A DNA stretch of 64,000 nucleotides from Candidatus Thiodiazotropha endoloripes (lineage in GTDB: Bacteria; Pseudomonadota; Gammaproteobacteria; Chromatiales; Chromatiaceae). The notes under the pieces were generated by a model, which saw only the letters and a list, made by a program, of their open reading frames with translations, made no database searches and was not told the origin of the DNA. The stretch spans positions 1-64,000 of the forward strand of contig LVKA01000001.1 in NCBI GenBank assembly GCA_001709035.1, given 5' to 3'. The position numbers and the translations under genes are program-made. This document shows, piece by piece, positions 8,876 through 17,032 of the stretch (the first letter of the stretch is position 1; each line of letters starts with the position of its first letter).

Positions 8876-9625
8876 ATGAGCTGTAAAGACAAACTCGCTG
8901 TTGTCACAGGTGGTCTGGGTGGTATCGGTACCGCTGTCTGCCTGCGTCTCGCCGAAGAAGGTGCCAAGGTTGTTGCTACTTGTCATCCTGCCGAAGCCGA
9001 TCAAGTTGATGCCTGGAAAAAGGCCCAACAGGAGCAAGGCGCTCAGGTCGAAGTTGTTGCAGGCGATGTTTCCACACCTGAAGGTGGTGAGAGCCTGATG
9101 AGTGAGATTGTCGAAAAATTTGGTCAGGTCGATATTCTGGTCAATTGTGCCGGTATCACCCGTGACACCACCATGAAGAAGATGACTTCTGATCAATGGG
9201 ATGCGGTGATCGACACAAACCTCAACAGCGTATTCTATGTCACCCGCCCAGTCTGGACCGGTATGGTTGAGCAGGGTTTTGGTCGGGTTATCAATATCTC
9301 CTCGGTCAACGGTCAGCGCGGCCAGTTTGGACAGACCAACTACTCAGCCGCGAAAGCCGGCATGCATGGCTTCACCATGGCTCTGGCCTACGAAGGTGCA
9401 GCCAAAGGCGTTACCGTCAACACCGTTTCACCCGGGTACATCGAAACCGCGATGACTGCGGCGATGCGTGACGATGTTCGCGAGGCCATCATTGGCGGCA
9501 TTCCAATGCGCCGTATGGGTCAGCCGGAAGAGATCGCCCAGGCTGTTGCCTTTCTTGCGGACGATGCCAGCACCTATGTGACCGGCGCCAATCTGCCCGT
9601 CAACGGTGGACTGTTTATTCACTAA
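8876..9625 (+). CDS. phaB: Acetoacetyl-CoA reductase PhaB
   Basis: NADPH-dependent short-chain dehydrogenase (249 residues) making (R)-3-hydroxybutyryl-CoA for PhaEC. Cofactor motif TGGLGGIG (near residues 12-19), NCAGITRD, and the catalytic Ser (NISSVNG), Tyr and Lys (NYSAAKAGMHGF) are intact; VNTVSPGYIETAM is typical. GAGGA stands about 11 bases before the ATG. It is separated from phaP by a terminator and closed by another, so it is transcribed independently. Confidence 0.94.
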   Translation: MSCKDKLAVVTGGLGGIGTAVCLRLAEEGAKVVATCHPAEADQVDAWKKAQQEQGAQVEVVAGDVSTPEGGESLMSEIVEKFGQVDILVNCAGITRDTTMKKMTSDQWDAVIDTNLNSVFYVTRPVWTGMVEQGFGRVINISSVNGQRGQFGQTNYSAAKAGMHGFTMALAYEGAAKGVTVNTVSPGYIETAMTAAMRDDVREAIIGGIPMRRMGQPEEIAQAVAFLADDASTYVTGANLPVNGGLFIH

Positions 9626-9656
9626 TCATCACTTCTCCCTCGAAAGTGATTTTTTC

Positions 9657-9685
9657 TACCCGGCATCCCCTGCCGGGTTTTTTTT
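9657..9685 (+). terminator. phaB terminator
   Basis: CCCGGCA (9659-9665) pairs with TGCCGGG (9671-9677), followed by eight T residues. Confidence 0.9.
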
Positions 9686-9858
9686 GCCGTTTAAATGGGG
9701 CACACCCGCTCACCCTCATGGGCAAAACTGTCATTGCTGGTCGTAAGGGAGAGACGAAGATAACCCGAAGAGGGCTTACAACTTGGGTGTTGAGGCAGGT
9801 TTATAGCCGGTAGTTAGCCACGTACAAAAATTCCAGATAGGGATATCGGGCTGATCCG

Positions 9859-9951
9859 TTAGAGGCTGATGTCGTAGGGGTCATCACCAAAAGGATCTGG
9901 CCATGCCGGGTCCTCGGGCCATACGTTAAATTGTTGAGTACTGCTTAACAT
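9859..9951 (-). CDS. Candidate 30-residue acidic Trp/Pro-rich peptide
   Basis: An ATG at 9951 on the minus strand follows GGAGAG by about five bases and opens a 30-codon frame ending in TAA. The peptide contains VWPEDPAWPDPF and ends DDPYDISL: strongly acidic, with two WP units and several Pro and Asp. I do not recognise it. It stands alone in a 725-base gap (9626-10350), with no modifying enzyme or transporter beside it. The ribosome site and unusual composition are the only support. It could be a chance frame. Confidence 0.3.
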   Translation of the reverse strand: MLSSTQQFNVWPEDPAWPDPFGDDPYDISL

Positions 9952-10193
9952 CTTGTCTCTCCGATTGGTTTTCTTACTTCTATACTCGCAATATCGGTGC
10001 CACAAGAAATAACCGTTTGATTTATATCAACAAAGCAAACTGAACAATTCACAATTCATGACAGGTGTAAATAAATTCGACGCCGAAAACGCCAAAAAAG
10101 CACACCATTTCGGTAATATTCAACAAAAGTTGTCTAGGTGGTTGAATAAACTCAGCCTGAACACCTGAACAAATTGTTAAGAATTCCGACACT

Positions 10194-10345
10194 TTAGGGC
10201 CTGTAGACACGAGTCCATTACGTCTTGATGGGTCTGTTTTTTTGTGCCCAGCATGGCAGAATGAGCTTGGTGTAGCCCGGCTACAACAGACCCACCCCTT
10301 GAGGCACAACAGGACGCATTGGATTCGTGTTTATTGGCCCAAGCA
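10194..10345 (+). repeat. Family-1 repeat, about 150-bp inverted-repeat (MITE-like) element
   Basis: The left end TTAGGGCCTGTAGACACGAG (from 10194) and the right end, read in reverse as GGGCCAATAAACACGAATCC, form terminal inverted repeats of about 28 bases. A nested inverted pair (GGGTCTGTT / AACAGACCC) lies inside. It has no coding capacity. The left 65 bases match the element at 46242 (both carry CCAGC, two variable bases, then GGCAGAATGAGC). It lies downstream of the minus-strand Cys-repeat protein gene. Confidence 0.7.
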
Positions 10346-10350
10346 GCGGA

Positions 10351-11154
10351 CTACTCACACAATTCGAAAAAGTCGTTCTGCTTCGCCAAGACATCCCGAC
10401 ACTGGGCTGTCGCATAGGTAAAGCCGCCTGGAACCGAGAACTTATCCTGTTTTTCCATGGTTACCAGCTGATTGGCAGCGCCGCATGATTCTCGCTCAGC
10501 GCATTGATTCTGTTTACCACAAACCTTGAGTTGCAACGTTTCACAGGGTGTCTTTTCCCCGGAGGATCGCTTACAGGTTTTAAAAAACTCCTCGTTGCCG
10601 AGTCCCTCCAGGCAGTGTGTGGAGGATTCCAGCACCATACCCGCCCAGCTCTCGTTCAGCTCTTCCCGTTCCATGGCTAACAGTTGGCGGGCGGGATTAC
10701 AAGCGGGTTGATCACTGCACTCATTATGTTCACCACAGACCTTTCTCACCAGCTGCATACAGGCCGCGTTGAGCCGGTCGCGCTCCTGTTCACGCTGTGC
10801 TTCGATGATTGCCACATCTTTGATCACAACCCCGTTACGTACGATGATCACCGCACCATTGTCCAGGCTGTGCACGCCGTCCCAGAGCGGCGAGCTGATC
10901 CCTTCAGCGGTACGGGTGACCTTATTGGTGTTGGGATCGATCGCTATTTGACTGCCATCCTGCAGAGCACCTTGCCAGGCATGACTATCCGCGAATCCCT
11001 CGCTGGCAAAAAAGAGCAGCCCAACCAGGGCTAACAAGCGCTGCGGTGCATAGTGGCCATTTACCCGGCGAGATCTCGCTTCAGGCCGGTTCTCTGTCTC
11101 TGTCTGGTGCCGTGTTATCAAAAGAACTGTTCTGATCATGCGACGCAACAGCAT
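10351..11154 (-). CDS. Exported protein with duplicated Cys-rich domain
   Basis: 267 residues, function unknown. A long basic N-terminus leads into a hydrophobic segment (QRLLALVGLLFFASEGFA, about residues 38-55) that looks like a signal peptide, so the true start may lie inside the frame; ATGs at 11154 and 11139 are candidates. The C-terminal half holds two copies of a module of about 65 residues. Copy 1 has KVCGEHNECSDQPACNPARQ and then LLAMER; copy 2 has KVCGKQNQCAERESCGAANQ and then LVTMEK. Each also has flanking Cys residues (RKVC, TCKR, CETLQ, LCE), suggesting disulfide-bonded periplasmic repeats. No enzyme motif is seen. It is a single gene between the PHB locus and the oxidoreductase fusion. 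Confidence 0.75.
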   Translation of the reverse strand: MLLRRMIRTVLLITRHQTETENRPEARSRRVNGHYAPQRLLALVGLLFFASEGFADSHAWQGALQDGSQIAIDPNTNKVTRTAEGISSPLWDGVHSLDNGAVIIVRNGVVIKDVAIIEAQREQERDRLNAACMQLVRKVCGEHNECSDQPACNPARQLLAMEREELNESWAGMVLESSTHCLEGLGNEEFFKTCKRSSGEKTPCETLQLKVCGKQNQCAERESCGAANQLVTMEKQDKFSVPGGFTYATAQCRDVLAKQNDFFELCE

Positions 11155-11235
11155 GGTTTCACCTCATCAGGGTTCTGTCGACGAATCGGGAGCCGACAGA
11201 ATATCACAGTTCATACGACGTCAGAGAGTACCTTT

Positions 11236-13371
11236 TCAACCTCTCCGCCAGTCATGAAAGCGCTCCACCCAGGCCAGCAGCCCCTCCGGTTTGTGAGCAC
11301 GCTTCCATGATCCTGCCACATACTTGTTGGCTTCGAACAGGGTTGGATAGATATGTATGGTGCCAAGTATCTTGTTCAAGCCGAAACCATGCTTCATGGC
11401 TGCGGTGAATTCACCGATCAATTCACCCGCATTCTCCCCCACGATGGTGGCACCCAGCACCCGGTCTTTTCCCGGCGGTGTCAAGACCTTGACCATACCG
11501 CGGGCCTCTCCTTCAGCAATCGCACGATCCAGTTCAGCAAGATCGAAGCGGGTCACTTCGTAGTCGATGCCCTGTTGCTGAGCCTCCAACTCATTCAGCC
11601 CCACCCTGGCAACCTCCGGATCGGTAAAGGTGGCAAACGGGATCACCGAATAGTCCACTTTGAAGCGGCGAAACAAACCGAACAGGCTGTTCACTGCGGC
11701 ATACCAGGCCTGATGTGCTGCGGTATGGGTGAACTGATAGGGACCAGCCACGTCACCACAAGCGTAGATGGTGGGAATCGAGGTTTGCAGATACTCATCG
11801 GTTGCCAGGGTTCCATTGGGGTTGAGAGCAACTCCCAGCTCCTCCAGGCCAAACCCGGTTGTGTTGGGTTTTCGTCCTACTGCAACCAACACCTGATCGA
11901 AAGTCACTTCCACTTGCTCCCCATTATGTTCACAGATCAACACCTGCCCCCCATCCTCCTGGAAAAACTCCACCGCCTTATGACCGACCAACAGCTTAAT
12001 CCCCTCTTCCCGAAAGCGTTCTGCCACCAATTCGGCCACATCCTCATCCTCCCTGATCATCAATCTCGGCATCATCTCGACAATGGTCACCTGACTGCCG
12101 AATCTGGCAAACGCCTGCGACAGTTCGCAACCAATCGGACCACCGCCCAAAACCAACAGGCGTTCCGGCTTCTCCCGCAACTGCCAAAGATTGTCGGAAG
12201 TCAGATAGTCTGTCCTGTCGATTCCTTTGATCGGTGGCACAAAGGGTCTGGCGCCGGTGGCAACGATGATATTCTGAGTTCTGAATTCGATACCGTTCAC
12301 TTCGACACTGTAGGGGGAGGTGATCTTTGCATCACCCTCGACTACATCCACACCCAGACCGGTATAGCGATCCACCGAGTCATGCGGCTCCACCTGTTTG
12401 ACCACCCGCTGCACCCGTTGCATGATCTCACTGAATTCATATTTCACGTCGATTGCATCGAACCCCCACTCCTGTGCACGTCGGGATTGATTAAGTATAC
12501 GGGAGCTGCGAATCAGCGCCTTCGAGGGCACACAGCCCGTATTGAGACAATCCCCACCCATCTTATGCTTCTCGATCAGGGTAACCTTGGACTTCACGGC
12601 GGCTGCGATATAGGCCGAGACCAGACCCGCCGATCCGCCACCGATAACAACCAGATTACGGTCGAAATCCGAGGGTCGCTGCCACCCTTTCAGGGCTTTT
12701 CTCTGTTTGATCATGGCAACCGCTTTTTTCGCCAGCAGTGGAAACAGACCAAGTAGCACAAACGAGCCGATCAGTGCCGGAGAGAGTATGCCGGAAGCAC
12801 TCTCCAGAGAAGCCAACTGGGTGCCTGCATTCACATAAACAATGGTACCGGCCAACATTCCGAGCTGACTGACCCAGTAAAATGTCCAGGTACCGAGTGG
12901 CGTCAAGGCCATCAGCAGATTGATCACGAAAAATGGAAATATGGGCACCAGGCGCAGGGTAAACAGATAGAACGCACCATCCTTCTCGACCCCTTCATTG
13001 ATCGCTTTGAGACGATCGCCATATCTGGATTGAACCGTATCCCGTAGCAGGAACCGGGCAATCAGAAATGCCAGGGTAGCGCCGATGGTGGAGGCAAAGG
13101 AGACCAGTATCAGTCCCCAGACAAAACCGAATACCGCACCGACGGCCAGGGTCATGATCGCAGCGCCAGGCAGTGACAGTGCGGTAACCGCAACATAGAC
13201 GACAAAGAAGCTGACACTGGCCAGAAGTGGCTGTGCATCCTTCCAGGCGATAATCGCATCCCGCTGGGATTTTAAGTATTCGAGGGTCAGGTATTGGTCT
13301 AGGTCGAATACGAAAAACAGTATGATGGCAATCGCGATAACCGACAGAAGAACAAGCTTGCGTGAGTTCAT
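11236..13371 (-). CDS. VTT/DedA-type membrane domain fused to pyridine nucleotide-disulfide oxidoreductase
   Basis: 711 residues in two parts. Residues 1 to about 225 are a TVP38/VTT (SNARE-associated, DedA-like) membrane domain with about five helices, including LPGAAIMTLAVGAVFG and RLVPIFPFFVINLLMAL. From about 235 follows a FAD/NAD oxidoreductase of the dihydrolipoamide dehydrogenase/mercuric reductase family: FAD motif VVIGGGSAGLVSAY, redox pair GGDCLNTGCVPSK (Cys near 274 and 279), NAD motif LVLGGGPIGCELSQ, and the FAD site YACGDVAG. The redox Cys pair is intact, but no second Cys pair specific for mercury is seen at the C-terminus. The substrate is unknown; a membrane-tethered disulfide or quinone reductase is plausible. 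This fusion type is known from other Gammaproteobacteria. Confidence 0.88.
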   Translation of the reverse strand: MNSRKLVLLSVIAIAIILFFVFDLDQYLTLEYLKSQRDAIIAWKDAQPLLASVSFFVVYVAVTALSLPGAAIMTLAVGAVFGFVWGLILVSFASTIGATLAFLIARFLLRDTVQSRYGDRLKAINEGVEKDGAFYLFTLRLVPIFPFFVINLLMALTPLGTWTFYWVSQLGMLAGTIVYVNAGTQLASLESASGILSPALIGSFVLLGLFPLLAKKAVAMIKQRKALKGWQRPSDFDRNLVVIGGGSAGLVSAYIAAAVKSKVTLIEKHKMGGDCLNTGCVPSKALIRSSRILNQSRRAQEWGFDAIDVKYEFSEIMQRVQRVVKQVEPHDSVDRYTGLGVDVVEGDAKITSPYSVEVNGIEFRTQNIIVATGARPFVPPIKGIDRTDYLTSDNLWQLREKPERLLVLGGGPIGCELSQAFARFGSQVTIVEMMPRLMIREDEDVAELVAERFREEGIKLLVGHKAVEFFQEDGGQVLICEHNGEQVEVTFDQVLVAVGRKPNTTGFGLEELGVALNPNGTLATDEYLQTSIPTIYACGDVAGPYQFTHTAAHQAWYAAVNSLFGLFRRFKVDYSVIPFATFTDPEVARVGLNELEAQQQGIDYEVTRFDLAELDRAIAEGEARGMVKVLTPPGKDRVLGATIVGENAGELIGEFTAAMKHGFGLNKILGTIHIYPTLFEANKYVAGSWKRAHKPEGLLAWVERFHDWRRG

Positions 13372-13632
13372 GGAATAAATTCCTTATCAAATTTGTTTTT
13401 TGTTATTGAACTACGCTCTATCCTAGCAGATGGATTCAGACCCTAACTGAAAGAAGACAATCACAGTGTTCAGACCCACCGTGGATGATGGCTTGCTAAC
13501 TGGTCAGACTGATTTTAGCCGGGACATGATCACAAAATCTGTTGCGCACGTCTTGCGGTGCTTAGCATTCATTTGTGAAATACATTACTCAACGGGCTGC
13601 AGCACTTTCTGGATCCCGGCATTCGCCCGCTA

Positions 13633-13908
13633 TGTCGGGAATAGATACGTTTCATCTGGCTGAAAGCTATGCAGCACTTGATTTTGATGGGTATAAGCCA
13701 TAGCAATGACTCACAATCAAAGATTCATATTCTGCACAAGGCAATACAAAACAGACTTGAATGGTGCTTACTCAAACCCGATTTGGTGGGGCATGGCCCC
13801 ACCCCACCACCGATTTCAGGATGTAGGGTGGGGCCATGCCCCACCGAATACGCTGATGCTCAGGCTAGTAATCAGGTGAAGCATCACCATGATCATCGAA
13901 TAAACACA
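13633..13908 (+). repeat. Family-3 repeat, copy A (hairpin element)
   Basis: About 275 bases that recur in inverted orientation at 48755-49088. From 13633 to about 13850 the copies are alignable base by base; then a divergent spacer; then both carry GAAGCATC, two to three variable bases and ATGATCATCGAATAA. The core is a large hairpin: GGTGGGGCATGGCCCCACCC (13785-13804) pairs with its complement at 13826-13845, and each arm is itself nearly palindromic. A short frame (MQHLIL, GISH, VGHGPT, GPCPT) is shared by both copies but its C-terminus simply translates the hairpin. It occupies the gap 13372-13973, where no gene is seen. Confidence 0.8.
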
Positions 13909-13973
13909 AACGCACTGATTTTTTCCGCACAGCAGTAGGCAATCTCCGGAACACAGAAATTTTACTGGCGCCG

Positions 13974-16760
13974 TCAGTTTTGTTTTGTATTGCCTGAACC
14001 ATTCAACAGACTGGCGTGAGCGGCAGCCAGCCTGGCTACCGGCACACGGGGCGCCGAACAGGAGACATAGTTCAGACCGGCCCGATGACAAAATTCGATG
14101 GAGCTGGGATGTCCGCCATGTTCACCGCAGATACCCACACTGAGTTCCTTTTTGTGTTGACGCCCCCACTCCACAGCCAGATGCATCAGTTTGCCGACAC
14201 CTTTCTCATCCAGCACCTCAAATGGGTTGTCCTTCAGAATGTCATTCTGGTTATACATGGGCAGAAATTTGTTCTCCGCATCCTCCCTGGAGAATGAGAA
14301 GGTGGCCTGGGTCAGGTCGTTGGTGCCAAATGAGAAAAACTCCGCCTCTTCCGCCAGTGAGTCGGCCCGCATACAGGCCCGCACCACCTCGATCATGGTG
14401 CCGAAACGGAAGTTGATCTTATGTCCGGATTTCTCCTCCACATCGGCGCGAATCTCATCCACCATCTCTCGCACCTTCTTCAACTCTTCAACGGTACACA
14501 CCTGGGGCACCATCATTTGCGGATGTACTTCCAGATCCTTGGCGGCACACTCGGCAGCCGCTTCCAGAATGGCGCGGATCTGCATGGAATAGATCTCAGG
14601 AAAGGTAATACCCAGCCTCACCCCTCGATGCCCAAGCATCGGGTTGGTCTCGGTCAGGGTTCTGACCTTACGCAGCATGGTCTCCTTTTTCTCGATCGCC
14701 TGCTCAACCAGACTCTCATCCACCAAATGACGCAGTGAGTCAGCCTCCTGCTTGGCATTCTCCGGATCCTGCAGCAACATCATGCTGCCGGCCAGTACAT
14801 TCATTCCCCGCACGGAGTTTCGCAGATGCTGCAACTCCTCCAGATCGAGCAGCAACTGCTGCTCTGTCGGCAGAAACTCATGAATGGGTGGGTCCAGCAG
14901 ACGGATGGTCACCGGCATGGGTGACATCACCTCGAGGATCGACTTGAAATCACCCCGCTGCATGGGTAGCAGTTTATCCAGGGCCGCCTGGCGCTGTTCC
15001 GGAGACTCCGCGACGATCATCTCGATCACCACCGGCAGTCTGTCCACTGCATTGAACATGCGCTCGGTACGACAGAGTCCGATCCCCATGGCGCCATATT
15101 TGAGCGCCCGCTTGGCATCGGTTGGGGTATCCGCATTGGTCATCACCCGCAGGTAGGCAACCTCATCGGCCCAGCGTAACAGGCGATTCAACTCCTCGGT
15201 AAAATCGGGTTCCACCATGGGAAGCTTGCCCAGATAGACATTACCGCTGCTGCCGTCGATGGTGATCATGTCACCTTCCCGAATCACCGTGCCTTTGGCA
15301 ATCGCCTCCCGCCGCTGCACATCCACACTGATGCCTTCGGCACCCGCCACACAGGGCTTACCCATACCCCGGGCGACAACTGCGGCATGGGAGGTCTTGC
15401 CACCACGACTGGTGAGAATACCCTCTGAGGCAAAAAAGCCATGGATATCTTCCGGCTTGGTCTCCTCTCTCAACAGGATCACCTGCCGCCCCTGATCCTT
15501 ACCCATCATCTCGGCCCGATCCGCGTCGAATACCGCCACACCACTGGCAGCACCCGGCGATGCGGGCAGCCCCTGGGCGATCGGCTCGGCTTTCACCACA
15601 TTGTTTAAACGGGGATAGAGCATCTGTTCCAGATAGGCAGGATCAATGCGTAACAGGGCTTGTTCGCGGCTGATCAGCTCCTCTTCCACCATCTCCACTG
15701 AGGTGCGCACCATTGCCATGGCATTCATCTTGCCGTTGCGGGTCTGCAGACAGTAGAGCGTGCCCTGTTCGATGGTGAATTCGAAATCCTGTATCTCCTT
15801 GTAGTGCGCCTCAAGCTTCTGCCGCAGAGTCTCCAGTTGAGTGGCCATCTCCGGCATCTCATCTGTCAGGCGGGCAATCGGCTTGGGTGTGCGGATACCG
15901 GCCACCACATCCTCTCCCTGGGCGTTGACCAGATATTCACCGAACAGTTTGTTCTCACCGGTACCCGGATTACGGGTGAAGGCGACACCGGTAGCTGAAT
16001 CGTTACCCCGGTTGCCGAACACCATGGTGCAGACATTGACGGCCGTGCCGTTAGCCATATCGGGCGTGATGTTGAACTGGCGGCGATAGTCCACCGCCCG
16101 TTTGCCCATCCAGGAGCCGAAAACCGCCTTGATGGCGATCTCCAACTGCTCATAGGGATCTTCCGGAAAGGGACGCCCGGTCTGCTGTTCGAACACGGTC
16201 AGAAAACGCTCACTGATCTCCTGAAGATCTTCAGCGGAGAGCCCTACATCCTCGTTCACATGGGCATTCTGCTTGACCGCTTCGAACTCCTCATCGAAGG
16301 CCTCATCAGGAACCCCCAGGGCGACCTTGCCAAACAGCTGGATGAAGCGACGATAGGCATCGTAACCAAAGCGAGGGTCGCCGGTCTGTTCGATGACCCC
16401 CTGCAGGGTTTTACTGTTGAGTCCAAGATTGAGGATGGTATCCATCATTCCGGGCATCGACATGGCGGATCCGGAACGCACCGAGACCAGCAGCGGATTG
16501 GCCGGATCACCGAAACCCTTGCCGGTGGACGCCTCTACCTGCTGCATGTGAGTACGCACATCTTCCATCAATTCGGTGGGCAACACTTTGTTTTCGTTTG
16601 CCAGATAGTCGAGACAGGCTTCCGTACTGATGACGAAACCCGGTGGCACATTCAAGCCGAACTGGGTCATTTCACAAAGGTTTGCACCTTTGCCTCCGAG
16701 CAGTTTCTTGTTTTTTCCGTCACCCTTATCGAATGCAAAGACATGTCGTGAATTACTCAT
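13974..16760 (-). CDS. ppdK: Pyruvate, phosphate dikinase
   Basis: Cytosolic enzyme interconverting pyruvate + ATP + Pi and PEP + AMP + PPi. 928 residues. N-terminal ATP-grasp domain (GGKGANLCEMTQFGLNVPPG), swivelling domain with phospho-His (GGKTSHAAVVARGMG, His near residue 455), and a C-terminal TIM barrel with LCRTERMF, FGTNDLTQ and the catalytic Cys region NYVSCSAPRVPVARLAAAHA. I placed the start at the ATG at 16760, nine bases after AAGGGAGAAG; an in-frame ATG 12 codons upstream is less likely. It is a single gene. PPi-dependent PpdK is common in sulfur-oxidising and symbiotic Gammaproteobacteria, where it may favour gluconeogenesis or save ATP. Confidence 0.96.
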   Translation of the reverse strand: MSNSRHVFAFDKGDGKNKKLLGGKGANLCEMTQFGLNVPPGFVISTEACLDYLANENKVLPTELMEDVRTHMQQVEASTGKGFGDPANPLLVSVRSGSAMSMPGMMDTILNLGLNSKTLQGVIEQTGDPRFGYDAYRRFIQLFGKVALGVPDEAFDEEFEAVKQNAHVNEDVGLSAEDLQEISERFLTVFEQQTGRPFPEDPYEQLEIAIKAVFGSWMGKRAVDYRRQFNITPDMANGTAVNVCTMVFGNRGNDSATGVAFTRNPGTGENKLFGEYLVNAQGEDVVAGIRTPKPIARLTDEMPEMATQLETLRQKLEAHYKEIQDFEFTIEQGTLYCLQTRNGKMNAMAMVRTSVEMVEEELISREQALLRIDPAYLEQMLYPRLNNVVKAEPIAQGLPASPGAASGVAVFDADRAEMMGKDQGRQVILLREETKPEDIHGFFASEGILTSRGGKTSHAAVVARGMGKPCVAGAEGISVDVQRREAIAKGTVIREGDMITIDGSSGNVYLGKLPMVEPDFTEELNRLLRWADEVAYLRVMTNADTPTDAKRALKYGAMGIGLCRTERMFNAVDRLPVVIEMIVAESPEQRQAALDKLLPMQRGDFKSILEVMSPMPVTIRLLDPPIHEFLPTEQQLLLDLEELQHLRNSVRGMNVLAGSMMLLQDPENAKQEADSLRHLVDESLVEQAIEKKETMLRKVRTLTETNPMLGHRGVRLGITFPEIYSMQIRAILEAAAECAAKDLEVHPQMMVPQVCTVEELKKVREMVDEIRADVEEKSGHKINFRFGTMIEVVRACMRADSLAEEAEFFSFGTNDLTQATFSFSREDAENKFLPMYNQNDILKDNPFEVLDEKGVGKLMHLAVEWGRQHKKELSVGICGEHGGHPSSIEFCHRAGLNYVSCSAPRVPVARLAAAHASLLNGSGNTKQN

Positions 16761-16936
16761 GGTGTCGCTTCTCCCTTGGTTTTTATAGTCGCCCAATAGT
16801 GTTCAGGTCTGTTGTGAAGCTATGATCAGCGCGAAGAAAAAGACCACCCTCCCCAGTCCTTGTCTTCACAGCAAGATTGCAATATCTGCCGTGGGGGCTG
16901 TTATCGCTGATCCAATCGGTGCTGTTGGCCTATTTA

Positions 16937-16977
16937 TCCGGGACAACACAAACAGTTTGGAATAGTGTTAACAGACC
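16937..16977 (-). repeat. Degenerate family-1 repeat upstream of valS
   Basis: Read on the minus strand it begins GGGTCTGTTAACACTATTCC and ends about 40 bases later in ATAGGCC, the same outline as the short copies at 39529 and 58014 (GGGCCTGTTAACAC ... ATAGGCCC). It ends 15 bases before the valS -10 box. Confidence 0.45.
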
Positions 16978-16998
16978 CGTGTTCAAGCAGGTTATAAT
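16968..16998 (+). promoter_or_regulatory. Candidate valS promoter
   Basis: A perfect -10 box TATAAT at 16993-16998 stands 35 bases before the valS ATG. The -35 is weak: TTAACA at 16968-16973 with a 19-base spacer, contributed by the family-1 repeat. The -10 box is visible; the -35 assignment is tentative. Confidence 0.45.
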
Positions 16999-17032
16999 AC
17001 TCCTTTTTTGTTGCTAGACCATTAATAGATCC

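Noticed and set aside
11353-12756. 467-codon plus-strand open frame
   Set aside because: It is antisense to the oxidoreductase fusion, whose motifs are intact; His/Gln-rich composition is typical of an antisense shadow.
13669-13938. Protein reading of the family-3 repeat (and its twin at 48811-49050)
   Set aside because: The C-terminal halves are translations of a palindrome and diverge afterwards; no ribosome site. Kept as a repeat, with the shared frame noted as a question.
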